Assembly (NCBI RefSeq): GCF_036965045.1
Contig: NZ_JBALOV010000005.1
Coordinates: 1 to 64,000, forward strand
Reading direction: 5' to 3'
DNA length: 64,000 nt
DNA from: Ferdinandcohnia sp036965045
GTDB taxonomy: Bacteria > Bacillota > Bacilli > Bacillales > Bacillaceae_L
A program made the translations under genes and the position numbers. The number at the start of each line of letters is the position of its first letter. Within the stretch, counting starts at the first letter, position 1. The notes beneath the pieces are model-generated. The model saw only the letters and a list, made by a program, of their open reading frames with translations, was not told where the DNA came from and did not search any database. This document shows, one piece after another, positions 1 through 9,596 of the stretch.

Positions 1-168
1 TTCCCGTCTTCATAAACCCTATGAAGCGGATTTATTCATACTTCACGAAAAACGGACTACGATCATCTCACTAAAATCCTCTTCCCCGCTTCTAACCTAA
101 ATTTGGTCCCGCACTTTGTCCAATGAATGCTATACTATGTAAGTACATTTTCAAAAAGGAGAATGATC

Positions 169-615
169 ATGAAAGCTTTTTTACGATTTCTACTATTAAT
201 TGCGCCATTTTTATATATGATCTTTATTTTCATTTTATCCAGCCTTCCATCCGACGCAATCGTGGATACTCCCTTTTCGTGGGACCAGGCTTTTAAAGAA
301 TCCCTCCATTTAATCGAATTCGGGATTCTCTACGGTTTGTGGGTATTGTTTTTCCTTGTACAAGGGAAATTCACCCCGAAAGTAAGCATACTGGCTGCGG
401 TTCTCTCTATCGCCTACGGCTTCTCAGATGAGCTTCATCAATACTTTGTCCCATACCGGTCCGCGACCGTTATTGACCTCATCAAAGACACAATCGGCGT
501 GCTCGTGCTTTTTTCAATCGTAAAAGTAAGTTATTTTGGAGAAAAGCTACCGAGATTCAAAAAATTCCTTCAAAGGGTAGAGGGTTTAAACAACAAAAAG
601 GCAGATGGGAACTAA
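169..615 (+). CDS. VanZ family membrane protein
   Basis: A 148-residue protein with several hydrophobic segments and the VanZ-like pattern FSDELHQYFVPYRSATVIDL near residues 97-116, typical of VanZ-fold proteins; most of these have no proven role, although the founding member gives low-level teicoplanin resistance. An earlier in-frame ATG at 127 exists, but the ATG at 169 has AAAGGAG upstream at a good distance and gives a normal family length. The gene converges on spoIID and shares a bidirectional terminator with it. Function beyond membrane location is unknown. The 168 bases before it run off the window and show no gene. Confidence 0.8.
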   Translation: MKAFLRFLLLIAPFLYMIFIFILSSLPSDAIVDTPFSWDQAFKESLHLIEFGILYGLWVLFFLVQGKFTPKVSILAAVLSIAYGFSDELHQYFVPYRSATVIDLIKDTIGVLVLFSIVKVSYFGEKLPRFKKFLQRVEGLNNKKADGN

Positions 616-635
616 TCCCTCTGCCATTATTTTTT
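600..635. terminator. Bidirectional terminator between vanZ-like gene and spoIID
   Basis: Stem GGCAGA(T)GGG / CCCTCTGCC with a 7-nt loop. A T-rich run follows on the plus side, and the reverse complement of an A-run gives T5 on the minus side, so it can end both convergent transcripts. It overlaps the last codons of the vanZ-like gene. Confidence 0.75.
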
Positions 636-1646
636 CACTGTTAATTTATTTAAAAAGTTCTCTGTCGATGAAACTTCTACACCCTGGTAGTAATGAGCCA
701 CAATTTCCTTGTAGTTCTTTCCTTCTTTCGCCATTCCGTCCGCCCCATACTGACTCATACCAACTCCGTGACCGTAGCCCTTTGTTTGAATGACGATGTT
801 ATTGCCTTTACGCTCCCAAGAAAAATCAGTGGATCGTAAACCTAACTTTTCACGTACCTCTCTGCCGGTAAAACTTTTTCCACCAACCTCAACCGATGCA
901 ACACGTTTTGACTTTGTTCTCGCTGTTACGTTTCCGACATCTTTCCCATTCCCGAGTTTTATCCCAAGCTTTTGTTCAAAATCAGCAACTGGAATTTGAA
1001 CTTGGTCGTAAAATTTCTCTGATTTTACATCCCACGGACTTTCAACACTTTTTAAATAGGGGTACTCATTTGAATAGTAATCCTCGGAATTTTCCGTGTA
1101 GCCATTACTTGTGGAGAAAAATTGGGCATCAATCGGTGCTCCGTTATAGGTTAAGATTTGACCCTGTGTTTCTCTAACGGCTTGCGTAATTTTTTTGATT
1201 TTCCAGTCGTAATCACCTTTCCATTCCGCTTTCAATTCCTCAATGCTCTTGTACACTTGATGGTTTGTCGTATCTGATACATCCGCTCCATCTGGAACAC
1301 CTATTTTTTGGTCACTTAACATATGGCGAACGACATACGTTCTTGCAGCCAACGCCTGTGCCTTTAATGCCTCCATTTCAAACTTCGCAGGCATTTCTTG
1401 AGCTAGCACACCTACCACATAGTCCTCAAGTGGCACATTTTCAATTTTTTGTGCACTGACGCGGTGGACAGCTACCTCTACAGTCGGGCCTGAGGCGATT
1501 TGAGGCGGTTCTGGATTTGATTGTCGTTCTTCTGCCAGCTTAACCGAATCCTTTCCGGAGAACGGAATGACGAGCATAGATGGAATCAATAAAATCAAGA
1601 CAAAAAGGACAGAAACTAGTACAATGATTGGTTTAATCTGTTTCAT
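627..1646 (-). CDS. spoIID: Stage II sporulation protein D (SpoIID)
   Basis: A 339-residue lytic transglycosylase of the engulfment machinery, close to the usual ~340 residues. It has one N-terminal membrane anchor (about residues 5-27) followed by the SpoIID domain with the family pattern ALKAQALAARTYVVR and, near the C-terminus, GYGHGVGMSQYGADGMA. In sporulating cells SpoIID acts with SpoIIM and SpoIIP to thin septal peptidoglycan and drive engulfment. The start chosen is the ATG with GGAGG upstream; an in-frame start 15 codons earlier lacks such a site. It follows murAA, as in B. subtilis. A SigE promoter is expected but was not convincingly found. Confidence 0.95.
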   Translation of the reverse strand: MKQIKPIIVLVSVLFVLILLIPSMLVIPFSGKDSVKLAEERQSNPEPPQIASGPTVEVAVHRVSAQKIENVPLEDYVVGVLAQEMPAKFEMEALKAQALAARTYVVRHMLSDQKIGVPDGADVSDTTNHQVYKSIEELKAEWKGDYDWKIKKITQAVRETQGQILTYNGAPIDAQFFSTSNGYTENSEDYYSNEYPYLKSVESPWDVKSEKFYDQVQIPVADFEQKLGIKLGNGKDVGNVTARTKSKRVASVEVGGKSFTGREVREKLGLRSTDFSWERKGNNIVIQTKGYGHGVGMSQYGADGMAKEGKNYKEIVAHYYQGVEVSSTENFLNKLTVKK

Positions 1647-1804
1647 GAATGCAAGCCTCCACATCAAAATTAATGCATATCGTTCATGCACCTATATATC
1701 AATATTTATGGTGATGGACAAGCATTTATGACTCAAAAAAAATTAAAAAAGGACATTCTGATTTTCACTTTTAAAAAAGGATGAACTTTGTATGTATAAA
1801 AATA

Positions 1805-1851
1805 AAAAAGCTAGAGATATTACCTTGTATGGGTAATGTCCCTAGCTTTTT
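1805..1851 (-). terminator. Terminator after murAA
   Basis: Hairpin with arms AAAAAGCTAG and CTAGCTTTTT plus an inner ATTACC/GGGTAAT stem, just downstream of the murAA stop. The flanking A/T runs give a T-tract on the minus strand. It separates murAA from spoIID transcription. Confidence 0.8.
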
Positions 1852-1859
1852 GTGGTTAG

Positions 1860-3158
1860 TCAAAAGTTCACTTTCACTTCTGCTACGAGGCTTTCTGTTT
1901 CTTCTTTAATACGTTCGATGTCAGCACCTAATGCCGCAAGCTTTTGGTGGAAGTTCACATAACCACGGTCTAAGTGCTTTAGTTCTGTTACACGTGTGTA
2001 GCCCTCTGCAACCAATCCGGATAAAATAAGTGCAGCGGCAGCGCGTAAATCAGTTGCGGCTACTTCAGCTCCTTGAAGCTGGGATTCTCCGTTGATAATA
2101 ACAGAACGGCCTTCAATTTTAATGTCACCATTCATGCGTCGGAATTCTTCAACATGCATGAAGCGATTTTCAAATACAGTTTCTGTGATCATACTTGTGC
2201 CTTGCGCACGAAGTAATAATGCCATCATTTGTGATTGCATATCTGTAGGAAAACCAGGGTGAGGCATTGTTTTAATATCAACAGCCTTTAGTTTTTCAGG
2301 GCCAATGACTCGTAAACCATCTTGTTCTTCAATGATGGTAACGCCCATTTCTTCCATTTTTGCAACTAGTGAACTAAGGTGTTCTGGTACTGCACCTTTA
2401 ACAAGGACATTACCACCTGTTATTGCAGCGGCCACCATAAATGTACCTGCTTCAATGCGATCAGGGATAATATTATGTGTTGCGCCATTCAATTCTTTAA
2501 CACCTTCAATACGAATGGTTCCAGTCCCTGCGCCTCTTACCTTTGCTCCCATCGTATTTAGGAAGTTGGCAAGGTCGACAATTTCTGGCTCCTTCGCACA
2601 GTTTTCAATGATGGAAACTCCATCAGCAAGTGTAGCAGCCATCATGATGTTTTCAGTAGCTCCTACGCTTGGGAAATCCATGTATACTTTTGCACCGCGA
2701 AGTCTTCCATTGACTTCGGCATCAATATATCCATTACCAACTTTTACAACCGCACCCATTGCTTCAAATCCTTTTAAGTGCTGATCAATTGGTCTTGAGC
2801 CAATTGCACACCCGCCAGGAAGAGCAACTCTTGCGTGACCATTACGGGCAAGCAAAGACCCCATAACAAGCACAGATGCGCGCATTTTTCGAACATATTC
2901 AAAAGGTGCTTCCGTTTTTAGCTCTCTTGATGCATCGACAACGATTTGATTGTTAGCAAATGTAACCTCTGCGTTTAAATGGCGCAATACCTCATTAATC
3001 GTATACACATCTGAGAGCGTGGGTACTTCATTTATAACACTTCTACCATTACTTGCTAATAAGGATGCAGCGATTACTGGCAAAACAGCGTTTTTTGCGC
3101 CTTCTACTTTGACTGTGCCGTTTAACCTATGACCGCCGCGGACGATGATTTTTTCCAA
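1860..3158 (-). CDS. murAA: UDP-N-acetylglucosamine 1-carboxyvinyltransferase (MurA, first copy)
   Basis: Cytoplasmic EPSP-synthase-fold enzyme of 432 residues that transfers enolpyruvate from PEP to UDP-GlcNAc, the first committed step of peptidoglycan synthesis and the target of fosfomycin. The catalytic Cys lies in PGGCAIGSRPIDQH (about Cys117) and the substrate Lys in GAKN (about Lys22). Its place upstream of spoIID identifies it as the MurAA type; a second paralog lies at 53417-54703. The start codon is TTG, preceded by GGAGGGG six bases away, which supports this start over internal ATGs. No operon partner is obvious, since 710 bases without genes lie upstream. Confidence 0.96.
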   Translation of the reverse strand: MEKIIVRGGHRLNGTVKVEGAKNAVLPVIAASLLASNGRSVINEVPTLSDVYTINEVLRHLNAEVTFANNQIVVDASRELKTEAPFEYVRKMRASVLVMGSLLARNGHARVALPGGCAIGSRPIDQHLKGFEAMGAVVKVGNGYIDAEVNGRLRGAKVYMDFPSVGATENIMMAATLADGVSIIENCAKEPEIVDLANFLNTMGAKVRGAGTGTIRIEGVKELNGATHNIIPDRIEAGTFMVAAAITGGNVLVKGAVPEHLSSLVAKMEEMGVTIIEEQDGLRVIGPEKLKAVDIKTMPHPGFPTDMQSQMMALLLRAQGTSMITETVFENRFMHVEEFRRMNGDIKIEGRSVIINGESQLQGAEVAATDLRAAAALILSGLVAEGYTRVTELKHLDRGYVNFHQKLAALGADIERIKEETESLVAEVKVNF

Positions 3159-3868
3159 GGTATTCCCCTCCGCGTCCCATTTTCTATATATTCATATTCA
3201 TTCTTAACAATTGGTGTTCCATCTTGACTGTTGTTTATAGAACCCAATCTTTACAGATTCTTTACTTTTAGTGGAAAATTTCATTCGCACTGATGTAGTA
3301 TATGCAAGCTACCGGGCAAATGTCTCTATTTGGGTGTGGATGCATTTCGTACATCGATTGATAAAATTTGGATAAAACAGCTCTGAAACAGCTGTTTTGA
3401 TGTACAAATTTTACACAAAACCAATTTACATCATATCACTGTAGCATGCATGGGCACAAGTGAAATTTGTGGGAATTTCGCAATAATTGTCGACAAATAT
3501 TTGAATATTTGAAGGAATATTTTTGAGTGCAAACAATACATAGTTCACATAGTACAAATTATACGTAAAGAACTTCTTGTTTTTGAGGGTTTGTCTTCCT
3601 TATTCGACAATTTTCTTTCTTGATTAAATTATCCTGAGAAAGTAAGAGGATATAGCAGTATATCCCACACATCTCAATTAGGTCATTCCAGTAATATCCA
3701 ATGTATTTTTCCGATGCAATGGCATACTAAGGAATGTTTTTAGTTGAATTCCTCTCCTTACTTACATTTTTACCAGAACATCACTTAGAATACGTGGAAA
3801 GTAGTGGAGAACATATGCCACTGCTTACTTAAGCGGCTTTTTCACAAACTTTTTTGTATAAAGCGTTT
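3159..3868. other. 710-bp gene-free region where ywmB is expected
   Basis: AT-rich stretch with stops in all frames and no ORF of useful size. In B. subtilis ywmB lies between ywzB and murAA; nothing resembling a ~240-codon gene is visible. It holds the murAA leader and the nested inverted repeat at 3363-3412. Confidence 0.6.
3363..3412. repeat. Nested inverted repeat upstream of murAA
   Basis: Two concentric perfect stems: outer AAAATTTG / CAAATTTT (8 bp) and inner AAAACAGCT / AGCTGTTTT (9 bp) around a 7-nt loop. No T-tract follows directly, so it does not look like a standard terminator. It could be an operator or an RNA structure about 200 bp before murAA. Confidence 0.5.
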
Positions 3869-4105
3869 TTAGTCAAGAATACTTGGTAATTGTTGTGACC
3901 AGAGGAGATAATCTAAAAAGAAATTGCTGACCGTGGATCCAATTGCAATTGTCACTAGAACTAAAAGGACGCGCACCTGGAAAACATGATTCGGCTTCAC
4001 CAAATGCTCATATCGAATACTTTGCAGGGCCCACCATGTCACAGCAATAAAAATCAAATGCGAAATAATACTAATAAGTGCTTGTTGTCCAAAACCCGCT
4101 AACAT
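3869..4105 (-). CDS. ywzB: DUF1146 family membrane protein (YwzB-like)
   Basis: A 78-residue protein with two predicted membrane segments (about residues 9-26 and 46-66), matching the small DUF1146 proteins found beside atpC in Bacillus. The function is unknown. The start has CAAAGGAG upstream. In B. subtilis ywzB directly follows atpC; here the nuo operon and the sigma-factor pair lie between them, so this gene marks the old junction. It may have its own promoter, since a terminator lies between it and nuoN. Confidence 0.8.
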   Translation of the reverse strand: MLAGFGQQALISIISHLIFIAVTWWALQSIRYEHLVKPNHVFQVRVLLVLVTIAIGSTVSNFFLDYLLWSQQLPSILD

Positions 4106-4122
4106 AAAACCACTCCTTTGGA

Positions 4123-4187
4123 ATCAAAGACTATGTACGCCACTACATTTGGCAACGCCTTTATGTCCCACTTCGTGTCGGCCTAAA
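4123..4187. repeat. 65-bp dispersed repeat, copy A
   Basis: Aligns without gaps over 65 bp with 38184-38248. Shared blocks include ATCAAAGACTA, ACGCCAC, GCAACG, CCCAC and GGCCTAAA. It lies immediately upstream of the ywzB ribosome-binding site. Roughly three quarters of positions agree by eye. Confidence 0.6.
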
Positions 4188-4242
4188 TCACACCACTCCA
4201 TTTTACCATCTATTATGACAAAAGTCCGCTAAAAACAAGCAT

Positions 4243-4272
4243 CAAAAAAGAAAGAGGCATCCCCATACCTCT
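4243..4272 (-). terminator. Terminator of the nuo operon
   Basis: On the minus strand AGAGGTAT-GGGG-ATGCCTCT forms an 8-bp stem (one G-U pair) followed by TTCTTTTTT, 42 bases after the nuoN stop. It is a classical intrinsic terminator. Confidence 0.85.
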
Positions 4273-4314
4273 CCCTTTGTAAATACCCCTATTTGTTTGA
4301 AAATGACCGGAAAC

Positions 4315-5826
4315 TTAATTGAAAAAGTCTGCAAAGCTTTCGAATTGTTGAATGAATTCGAAGGCGACACCTGGAAAAATTCCGAATCCTATCGTTCCGA
4401 CTACAGCAATGATTACGACAATGAGCACACCTAAAGGTAGTTTTATTTGACTGTCGTCTTCTGCCGGTCTAAAGAACATTTGTGTAAGGATTCCGAAGTA
4501 ATAGAAATACGATACTACGGTTGTCGCAATCATAATCGATGCCAACACATAGTGCGACGGACTTGTCACAAATGTCCCAATGAAAATCTCCAATTTTCCA
4601 ATGAAACCAGCTGTTCCTGGAATTCCCGCTAACGAAAGAATAAATACAGCAAGTGCAACAGCTAGTACAGGTGAACGCTTATACAGTCCTGCAAACTGAC
4701 TAATGTCCTCTGAGTCCGATTTTTGCGAAACGACCTGAAGTATGGCAAAAAATCCAAGGCTCATGAAGAGATATGCCACTAAATAGAACCAAATTGCATC
4801 CATCATAAAATAGGAGAAAACGACAAATGCTACTAATAAATATCCAGCGTGGGCAATACTTGAATATGCCATCATCCGCTTTACATTTCGTTGTCTGAGT
4901 GCAATGGTGTTTCCAATAATCATTGTGGCACCCGCGATAATCGCTAACAGATCCTGTAGATGGTACACTAAATATGGTGTTTCTTCAGTTCCAGATGGTA
5001 CCTGGATGAACGCTGTTACCACAATTCTCAAAAGAATCACAAAGCCCGCTGTCTTTGAAACAACACTTAAAAAGGCTGTAACAGGTGTTGGTGCTCCTTG
5101 ATATACATCTGGTGCCCACATATGAAATGGAGCTGCCGCAATTTTAAAGGATAGACCGACTACAATCATAAACAGCGCAAGGGCGACAAGATAAATATGC
5201 TGTGGATCCTGTAGATTCCCGAACGCTCTAAAGATTTCTTTTAAATTCGAGGTTCCAGTTAATCCATACACATAACTGACACCGAATAAAAAGATCGCGG
5301 TTGAAACTGTTCCGTTAATCACATATTTCATTGCTGATTCATTTGAAAGCTTATTGCGCTTTCGAATTCCAGCTAAAATATAGGAAGAAATCGAAAGTAG
5401 TTCCAAACCGACAAACAGTGTAATCAGGTCACCACTTGAGGTCATAATCATCGTACCTAAAAGCGCCGCTAGGAGTAAGTAATAAAACTCTCCACGATAC
5501 TCACCAATACCAGCTTTCGGTTCGTAGCTCATTGCAAGCAAGATTACGAGACCAGTTCCTACTAATAAAATTAATTTAAACGCTATCGCAAAGGAATCCA
5601 GTCTGAATGTATCGTACAAAATGGACGTGACGTCAGTTCCAATTAAGGAAACTGTAAACCCGATTGCCACAAGGATTCCGGCAATGCCAATCCAACCAAG
5701 TGGGCGACGGTCCTTATCTTTCCCCATAAATAAATCAAGTAATGATAGAAGGGTTGCAACACCGAGGATGATAAATTCTGGTGCCATAACTCCCCAATCA
5801 AAGCTTAGCAAAGTTTCTGTATCCAT
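4315..5826 (-). CDS. nuoN: NADH-quinone oxidoreductase-like complex I subunit N
   Basis: A 503-residue polytopic membrane protein of the antiporter-like subunit family, the one closest to the quinone module in complex I. The pattern KIAAAPFHMWAPDVYQGAPT around residues 228-247 carries the conserved Lys and Pro-rich channel signature. It is expected to translocate protons across the cytoplasmic membrane, coupled to electron transfer in the peripheral arm. It is the last gene of the operon, four bases after nuoM, with AGGAGGG before its ATG. Length and hydrophobicity fit an intact subunit. Confidence 0.96.
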   Translation of the reverse strand: MDTETLLSFDWGVMAPEFIILGVATLLSLLDLFMGKDKDRRPLGWIGIAGILVAIGFTVSLIGTDVTSILYDTFRLDSFAIAFKLILLVGTGLVILLAMSYEPKAGIGEYRGEFYYLLLAALLGTMIMTSSGDLITLFVGLELLSISSYILAGIRKRNKLSNESAMKYVINGTVSTAIFLFGVSYVYGLTGTSNLKEIFRAFGNLQDPQHIYLVALALFMIVVGLSFKIAAAPFHMWAPDVYQGAPTPVTAFLSVVSKTAGFVILLRIVVTAFIQVPSGTEETPYLVYHLQDLLAIIAGATMIIGNTIALRQRNVKRMMAYSSIAHAGYLLVAFVVFSYFMMDAIWFYLVAYLFMSLGFFAILQVVSQKSDSEDISQFAGLYKRSPVLAVALAVFILSLAGIPGTAGFIGKLEIFIGTFVTSPSHYVLASIMIATTVVSYFYYFGILTQMFFRPAEDDSQIKLPLGVLIVVIIAVVGTIGFGIFPGVAFEFIQQFESFADFFN

Positions 5827-5830
5827 CGGC

Positions 5831-7342
5831 TCACCCTCCTAACCCTAGCATGATTGTTTCAAGTGCAACCTGAAGTGGCTGTGTAAGCACGTTAGGATAA
5901 ACACCAATTAAGACGATAAACGCAAGTAAGACAAGTACCGGAACCATTTCAATTGGACGTAAATCAAATGCTCCCTCATACGAATGATTTGCTTTTCCGT
6001 AAGTCACATTTAATACGGCACGTAATAAATACACAGCTGTTAAAATGATGCCGATTGCCCCAATTGCAGCAAGTACTGGCATTTCCTTGAATAATCCAAG
6101 GAAGGCCATAAATTCACTCACAAATCCAGACATTCCCGGTAGTCCAAGTGAAGCCATTGCCGCTGCTAACAAAAAGCCAGCCGTTAGTGGCATCACCTTC
6201 GCTAGTCCACCCAGCTTGTCAATATACGATGTTCCGGCACGCTCATACATGACCCCAATTAAGAAGAACAATAATGCCGAAATCAAACCGTGTGATACAA
6301 CCTGGAATACCGCTCCTTGTACTCCTGCTTCATTCATCGCACCAAGTCCAATCAACACAATCCCCATGTGGGAAATACTCGAGTAAGCAAGAACCATTTT
6401 GAAGTCCTTTTGGACAAATGCTAAAAATGCTCCATATAAAAGGTTGATAACCCCAAGCACAGCAACAATCGGTGCTAGTGTGCTGAACTCATCCGGAAAG
6501 AATCCCATCCCGAATCGGATAATCCCGTAGGCTCCAATTTTTAAAAGAATCCCCGAGTGAATCATGACAATTGATGGCGGTGCTTGAACGTGAACACGAA
6601 GCATCCATGTGTGCAATGGAAAAATCGGCAATTTGATGCCAAATCCGATAATAATCGCAATCAATAATCCGAGACGTAAATCCTCAGAAAATTGCCCCGG
6701 TATCGGTAAACTGTCTGGCGGGCTTGCAAATATTGCGGTTAATGCCGCAATATTGGTTGTTCCAGCCTTTGCGAAAATAATCATAATGACTATCAATAAA
6801 ATCGCAGACCCAAGGCCGTTATAAATTAAGAAGCTAAACGCTGCCTTTTCTTTTTCGAAATAGCCCCATTTTCCAATCAGGAAGAATGTTGAAATCAATG
6901 TCATTTCAAAAAAGACAAAGAATAAAAGCAAGTTTCCTGCTGTAAACACACCAAGCATGCCAAGTTCAAGTAAAAGGAATAACATGAAATAACCTTTCCA
7001 TTCCTTTTTAATATGAACGGATGCAATGGCTGCGAGTGTTGAAATCACCGTTGTTAACAGGACGAGCACTAAGGTTAGGCCGTTGAGTGCCATCTCATAG
7101 TTAACTTCCCACGGATTTCCTTTCGGTAAAAAACCAAACCAGTAGGCGGTTTCCTTTAGCTTTTCGAGGTCTCCTCCACCCGTATAAAACCCGTATGCAT
7201 ATAAAGCAAGAACAAGTGAAGGGATCGTTGCTAAAATGCCAACAAGCTTGATTGTTTTTTCGTCATCTTTTGGTACAAACGCGAGAACGACAATACCTAA
7301 AATCGGGAAGAATACTAAAAGTGAAAGAATCAATGAACTCAT
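5831..7342 (-). CDS. nuoM: Complex I subunit M (antiporter-like)
   Basis: A 503-residue membrane protein of the MrpA/MrpD-related antiporter family. The channel signature GIKLPIFPLHTWMLRVHVQA and the segment FFEMTLISTFFLIG, holding the conserved membrane Glu, are both present. It forms one of the three proton channels of the membrane arm with NuoL and NuoN. Its ATG overlaps the nuoL stop (ATGA), a sign of translational coupling. No truncation or missing key residue was noted. Confidence 0.97.
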   Translation of the reverse strand: MSSLILSLLVFFPILGIVVLAFVPKDDEKTIKLVGILATIPSLVLALYAYGFYTGGGDLEKLKETAYWFGFLPKGNPWEVNYEMALNGLTLVLVLLTTVISTLAAIASVHIKKEWKGYFMLFLLLELGMLGVFTAGNLLLFFVFFEMTLISTFFLIGKWGYFEKEKAAFSFLIYNGLGSAILLIVIMIIFAKAGTTNIAALTAIFASPPDSLPIPGQFSEDLRLGLLIAIIIGFGIKLPIFPLHTWMLRVHVQAPPSIVMIHSGILLKIGAYGIIRFGMGFFPDEFSTLAPIVAVLGVINLLYGAFLAFVQKDFKMVLAYSSISHMGIVLIGLGAMNEAGVQGAVFQVVSHGLISALLFFLIGVMYERAGTSYIDKLGGLAKVMPLTAGFLLAAAMASLGLPGMSGFVSEFMAFLGLFKEMPVLAAIGAIGIILTAVYLLRAVLNVTYGKANHSYEGAFDLRPIEMVPVLVLLAFIVLIGVYPNVLTQPLQVALETIMLGLGG

Positions 7343-9207
7343 CTTAAGTACCCCCCTGTCAGTGCCACAACGAGAAGTAGGATTGCTAATCCCACAAAGG
7401 CAACGGATGTGTACATTTGTACCTGGCCATTTTGTAACTTAGCCCCAAGCTTTCCGATTCCTTGTGTCGCCTGTGCCACACCTTTTACAATGCCACCTAC
7501 TAAAAATTCATCAATATATCGTAAGAATAAGCTGAATACCTTTGTCACATAGACAATGGTCATGTTGTAAAATTCATCAATAAAATATTTGTTGGAGACG
7601 ATACTGTACGTAATCGGTGCCCGCGAGCTGAAAAAGTCTCTCGGAATCGATTTTCTTTGATACATCGCATACGCAAGCAAGATACCAATTAGAGATGCAA
7701 AGGTTGCAACGCCGACAATCCATCCTGGTCCCTCAATATGACCTGGTCCATACAGGTTCGTACCTTCTGTTAACCAATCCCCTAAAAAGGATCCAAACCA
7801 CGGTGTGTTCACATAACCTGCAATAATGGCAAGGACACCTAGAACCATCATCGGAATTGTCATCCAACTTGGTGACTCTTTTACATTTGTGTGACTTCCC
7901 CTTGACTCCCCAGTAAAGACCATGAAGAACAAACGGAACATATAAAATGCTGTAAAGAAGGCTGCAATTACCGCTAACCAGAACAACACATAATTTCCTT
8001 GTACCCAAGTTGCAACTAGGATTTCGTCTTTACTGAAAAATCCTGAGAAAAGTGGAACACCGCTAATCGCCAAGGTTCCAATTAAGAATAATGGACCTGT
8101 TACGCGTAGCTTTTTCCATAATCCGCCCATTTCCTCGATGTTCTGTGTATGAACGGCATGGATCACACTACCTGCTGCTAAGAACAGTAATGCTTTAAAG
8201 AAAGCATGTGTCATTAAGTGAAATACCCCTGCCACATAGCCAGCAGATCCCAATGCAAGCATCATGTAACCGAGCTGACTCACGGTTGAGTAGGCAAGAA
8301 CCCGTTTTATGTCCTTTTGTGCAAGGCCAATCGATGCTGCAAAAATGGCTGTAATTGCGCCCACAACCGCAACTGTCATCATTGCTACAGGACTTGCTGC
8401 AAATAATGGGAAAGTTGTAGCCACTAAGTATACCCCTGCTGCAACCATCGTGGCTGCATGGATTAAAGCCGAAACAGGTGTTGGACCTTCCATTGCGTCC
8501 GGCAACCATGTGTGAAGCGGGAATTGGCCTGATTTACCAACGGCTCCCACAAAAATTAAGATTGCGGTCAGAGTAATCATGGTTGATGAAATTTCCCCTG
8601 AGCTAACTGCGCTAAAAATTTCATCATATTCAAAGCTGTTAACTTGCCAGAATAATAGAATCATCCCGATTAATAGCCCAACATCCCCGATACGCGTCAT
8701 AATAAACGCTTTTTTCGCGGCGGCTTTCGCTTCTTCCTTATAAAAGTAGAATCCAATTAAGAGAAATGAACCGAGTCCAACAAGCTCCCAGAAAATATAC
8801 GTTTGCAAAAGGTTTGGTGAAATCACCAAGCCCAGCATCGCGAAGGTAAATAACCCCAGGTATGCATAAAATACAGGAAAGCGCTCATCTCCATGCATAT
8901 ACCCTTTTGAATAGATATGTACTAAAAGTGCCACAAGCGATACTACCACTAACATAAGTGCATTTAATTGATTGACTTCAAACCCCGCTGTTAAGTGAAC
9001 ATCCCCAATTGATAACCACGTGCTCTCATATTTGTATGTTGGATTCCCAAGTCTCGCGATGAGTACCAACACCGAGTAGACGAATGAGACAAACGTAAGC
9101 AGAATCCCAATATAGGCACTCGACTCCTTCATTCGTTTACCGAATATAAGAAGGAACAAAAAAGAGATAAGCGGGAAAAGCGGTATGACCCATGCGTTTT
9201 CCATCAT
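7339..9207 (-). CDS. nuoL: Complex I subunit L (antiporter-like, distal)
   Basis: A 622-residue membrane protein, the largest antiporter-like subunit, with the signatures WELVGLGSFLLIGF and GKSGQFPLHTWLPDAMEGPT and a long C-terminal tail that in complex I forms the lateral helix along the membrane arm. An in-frame GTG at 9267 would add 20 residues with polar, non-family sequence (DSRLPLAFSAKIEEGD); the ATG at 9207 gives the typical MMENAW N-terminus and is preferred, though its AAGGGG site is somewhat far upstream. The end overlaps nuoM by four bases. Confidence 0.95.
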   Translation of the reverse strand: MMENAWVIPLFPLISFLFLLIFGKRMKESSAYIGILLTFVSFVYSVLVLIARLGNPTYKYESTWLSIGDVHLTAGFEVNQLNALMLVVVSLVALLVHIYSKGYMHGDERFPVFYAYLGLFTFAMLGLVISPNLLQTYIFWELVGLGSFLLIGFYFYKEEAKAAAKKAFIMTRIGDVGLLIGMILLFWQVNSFEYDEIFSAVSSGEISSTMITLTAILIFVGAVGKSGQFPLHTWLPDAMEGPTPVSALIHAATMVAAGVYLVATTFPLFAASPVAMMTVAVVGAITAIFAASIGLAQKDIKRVLAYSTVSQLGYMMLALGSAGYVAGVFHLMTHAFFKALLFLAAGSVIHAVHTQNIEEMGGLWKKLRVTGPLFLIGTLAISGVPLFSGFFSKDEILVATWVQGNYVLFWLAVIAAFFTAFYMFRLFFMVFTGESRGSHTNVKESPSWMTIPMMVLGVLAIIAGYVNTPWFGSFLGDWLTEGTNLYGPGHIEGPGWIVGVATFASLIGILLAYAMYQRKSIPRDFFSSRAPITYSIVSNKYFIDEFYNMTIVYVTKVFSLFLRYIDEFLVGGIVKGVAQATQGIGKLGAKLQNGQVQMYTSVAFVGLAILLLVVALTGGYLR

Positions 9208-9281
9208 CGTATCACAATCCCCTTCTTCGATCTTCGCGCTAAAGGCCAGCGGAAGCCTTGAATCCACCGCCTTTACCGGTT

Positions 9282-9596
9282 TTAATGTTTCATGGAATTC
9301 ATTTCATCAATATTAACCGTGCGTTTATTTCGGTACAGTGCCATCAAAATCGCTAGACCGACAGCAAATTCAGCTGCGGCAATTGCAATCGTAAACAGTG
9401 AGAAAACCTGTCCTGTTATCCCAGGAACCATTCCGTATTTACTAAAGGCGACAAAATTAATATTCACTGCATTCAGCATCAACTCAACAGAGATCAACAC
9501 AATCACCGTATTTTTTTTTGTGAATGCGCCATAAAGACCGATACAGAATAAAATTAACGCGAGTATAAGGTAGGCTGCTAACGGAACTGAACTCAT
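9282..9596 (-). CDS. nuoK: Complex I subunit K
   Basis: A 104-residue protein with three membrane helices, homologous to MrpC and mitochondrial ND4L. Conserved acidic residues in the helices (for example in VELMLNAVNINF) are part of the proton path linking the quinone site to the antiporter-like subunits. The start ATG overlaps the nuoJ stop (ATGA). The 74 bases to nuoL hold the nuoL leader only. Confidence 0.96.
   Translation of the reverse strand: MSSVPLAAYLILALILFCIGLYGAFTKKNTVIVLISVELMLNAVNINFVAFSKYGMVPGITGQVFSLFTIAIAAAEFAVGLAILMALYRNKRTVNIDEMNSMKH

Noticed and set aside
1660..1710. SigE promoter for spoIID
   Set aside because: ATATT- and CATGAACGAT-like elements occur but with wrong spacing or too many mismatches; left out.
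7733..8509. Second-frame ORFs within nuoL on the same strand
   Set aside because: They overlap a strongly supported gene, show Cys/Ser-rich non-family sequence and have no ribosome-binding sites.
9208..9267. Longer NuoL starting at GTG 9267
   Set aside because: The added 20 residues are polar and not family-like, and the site is too close to the start; the ATG at 9207 gives the usual N-terminus.
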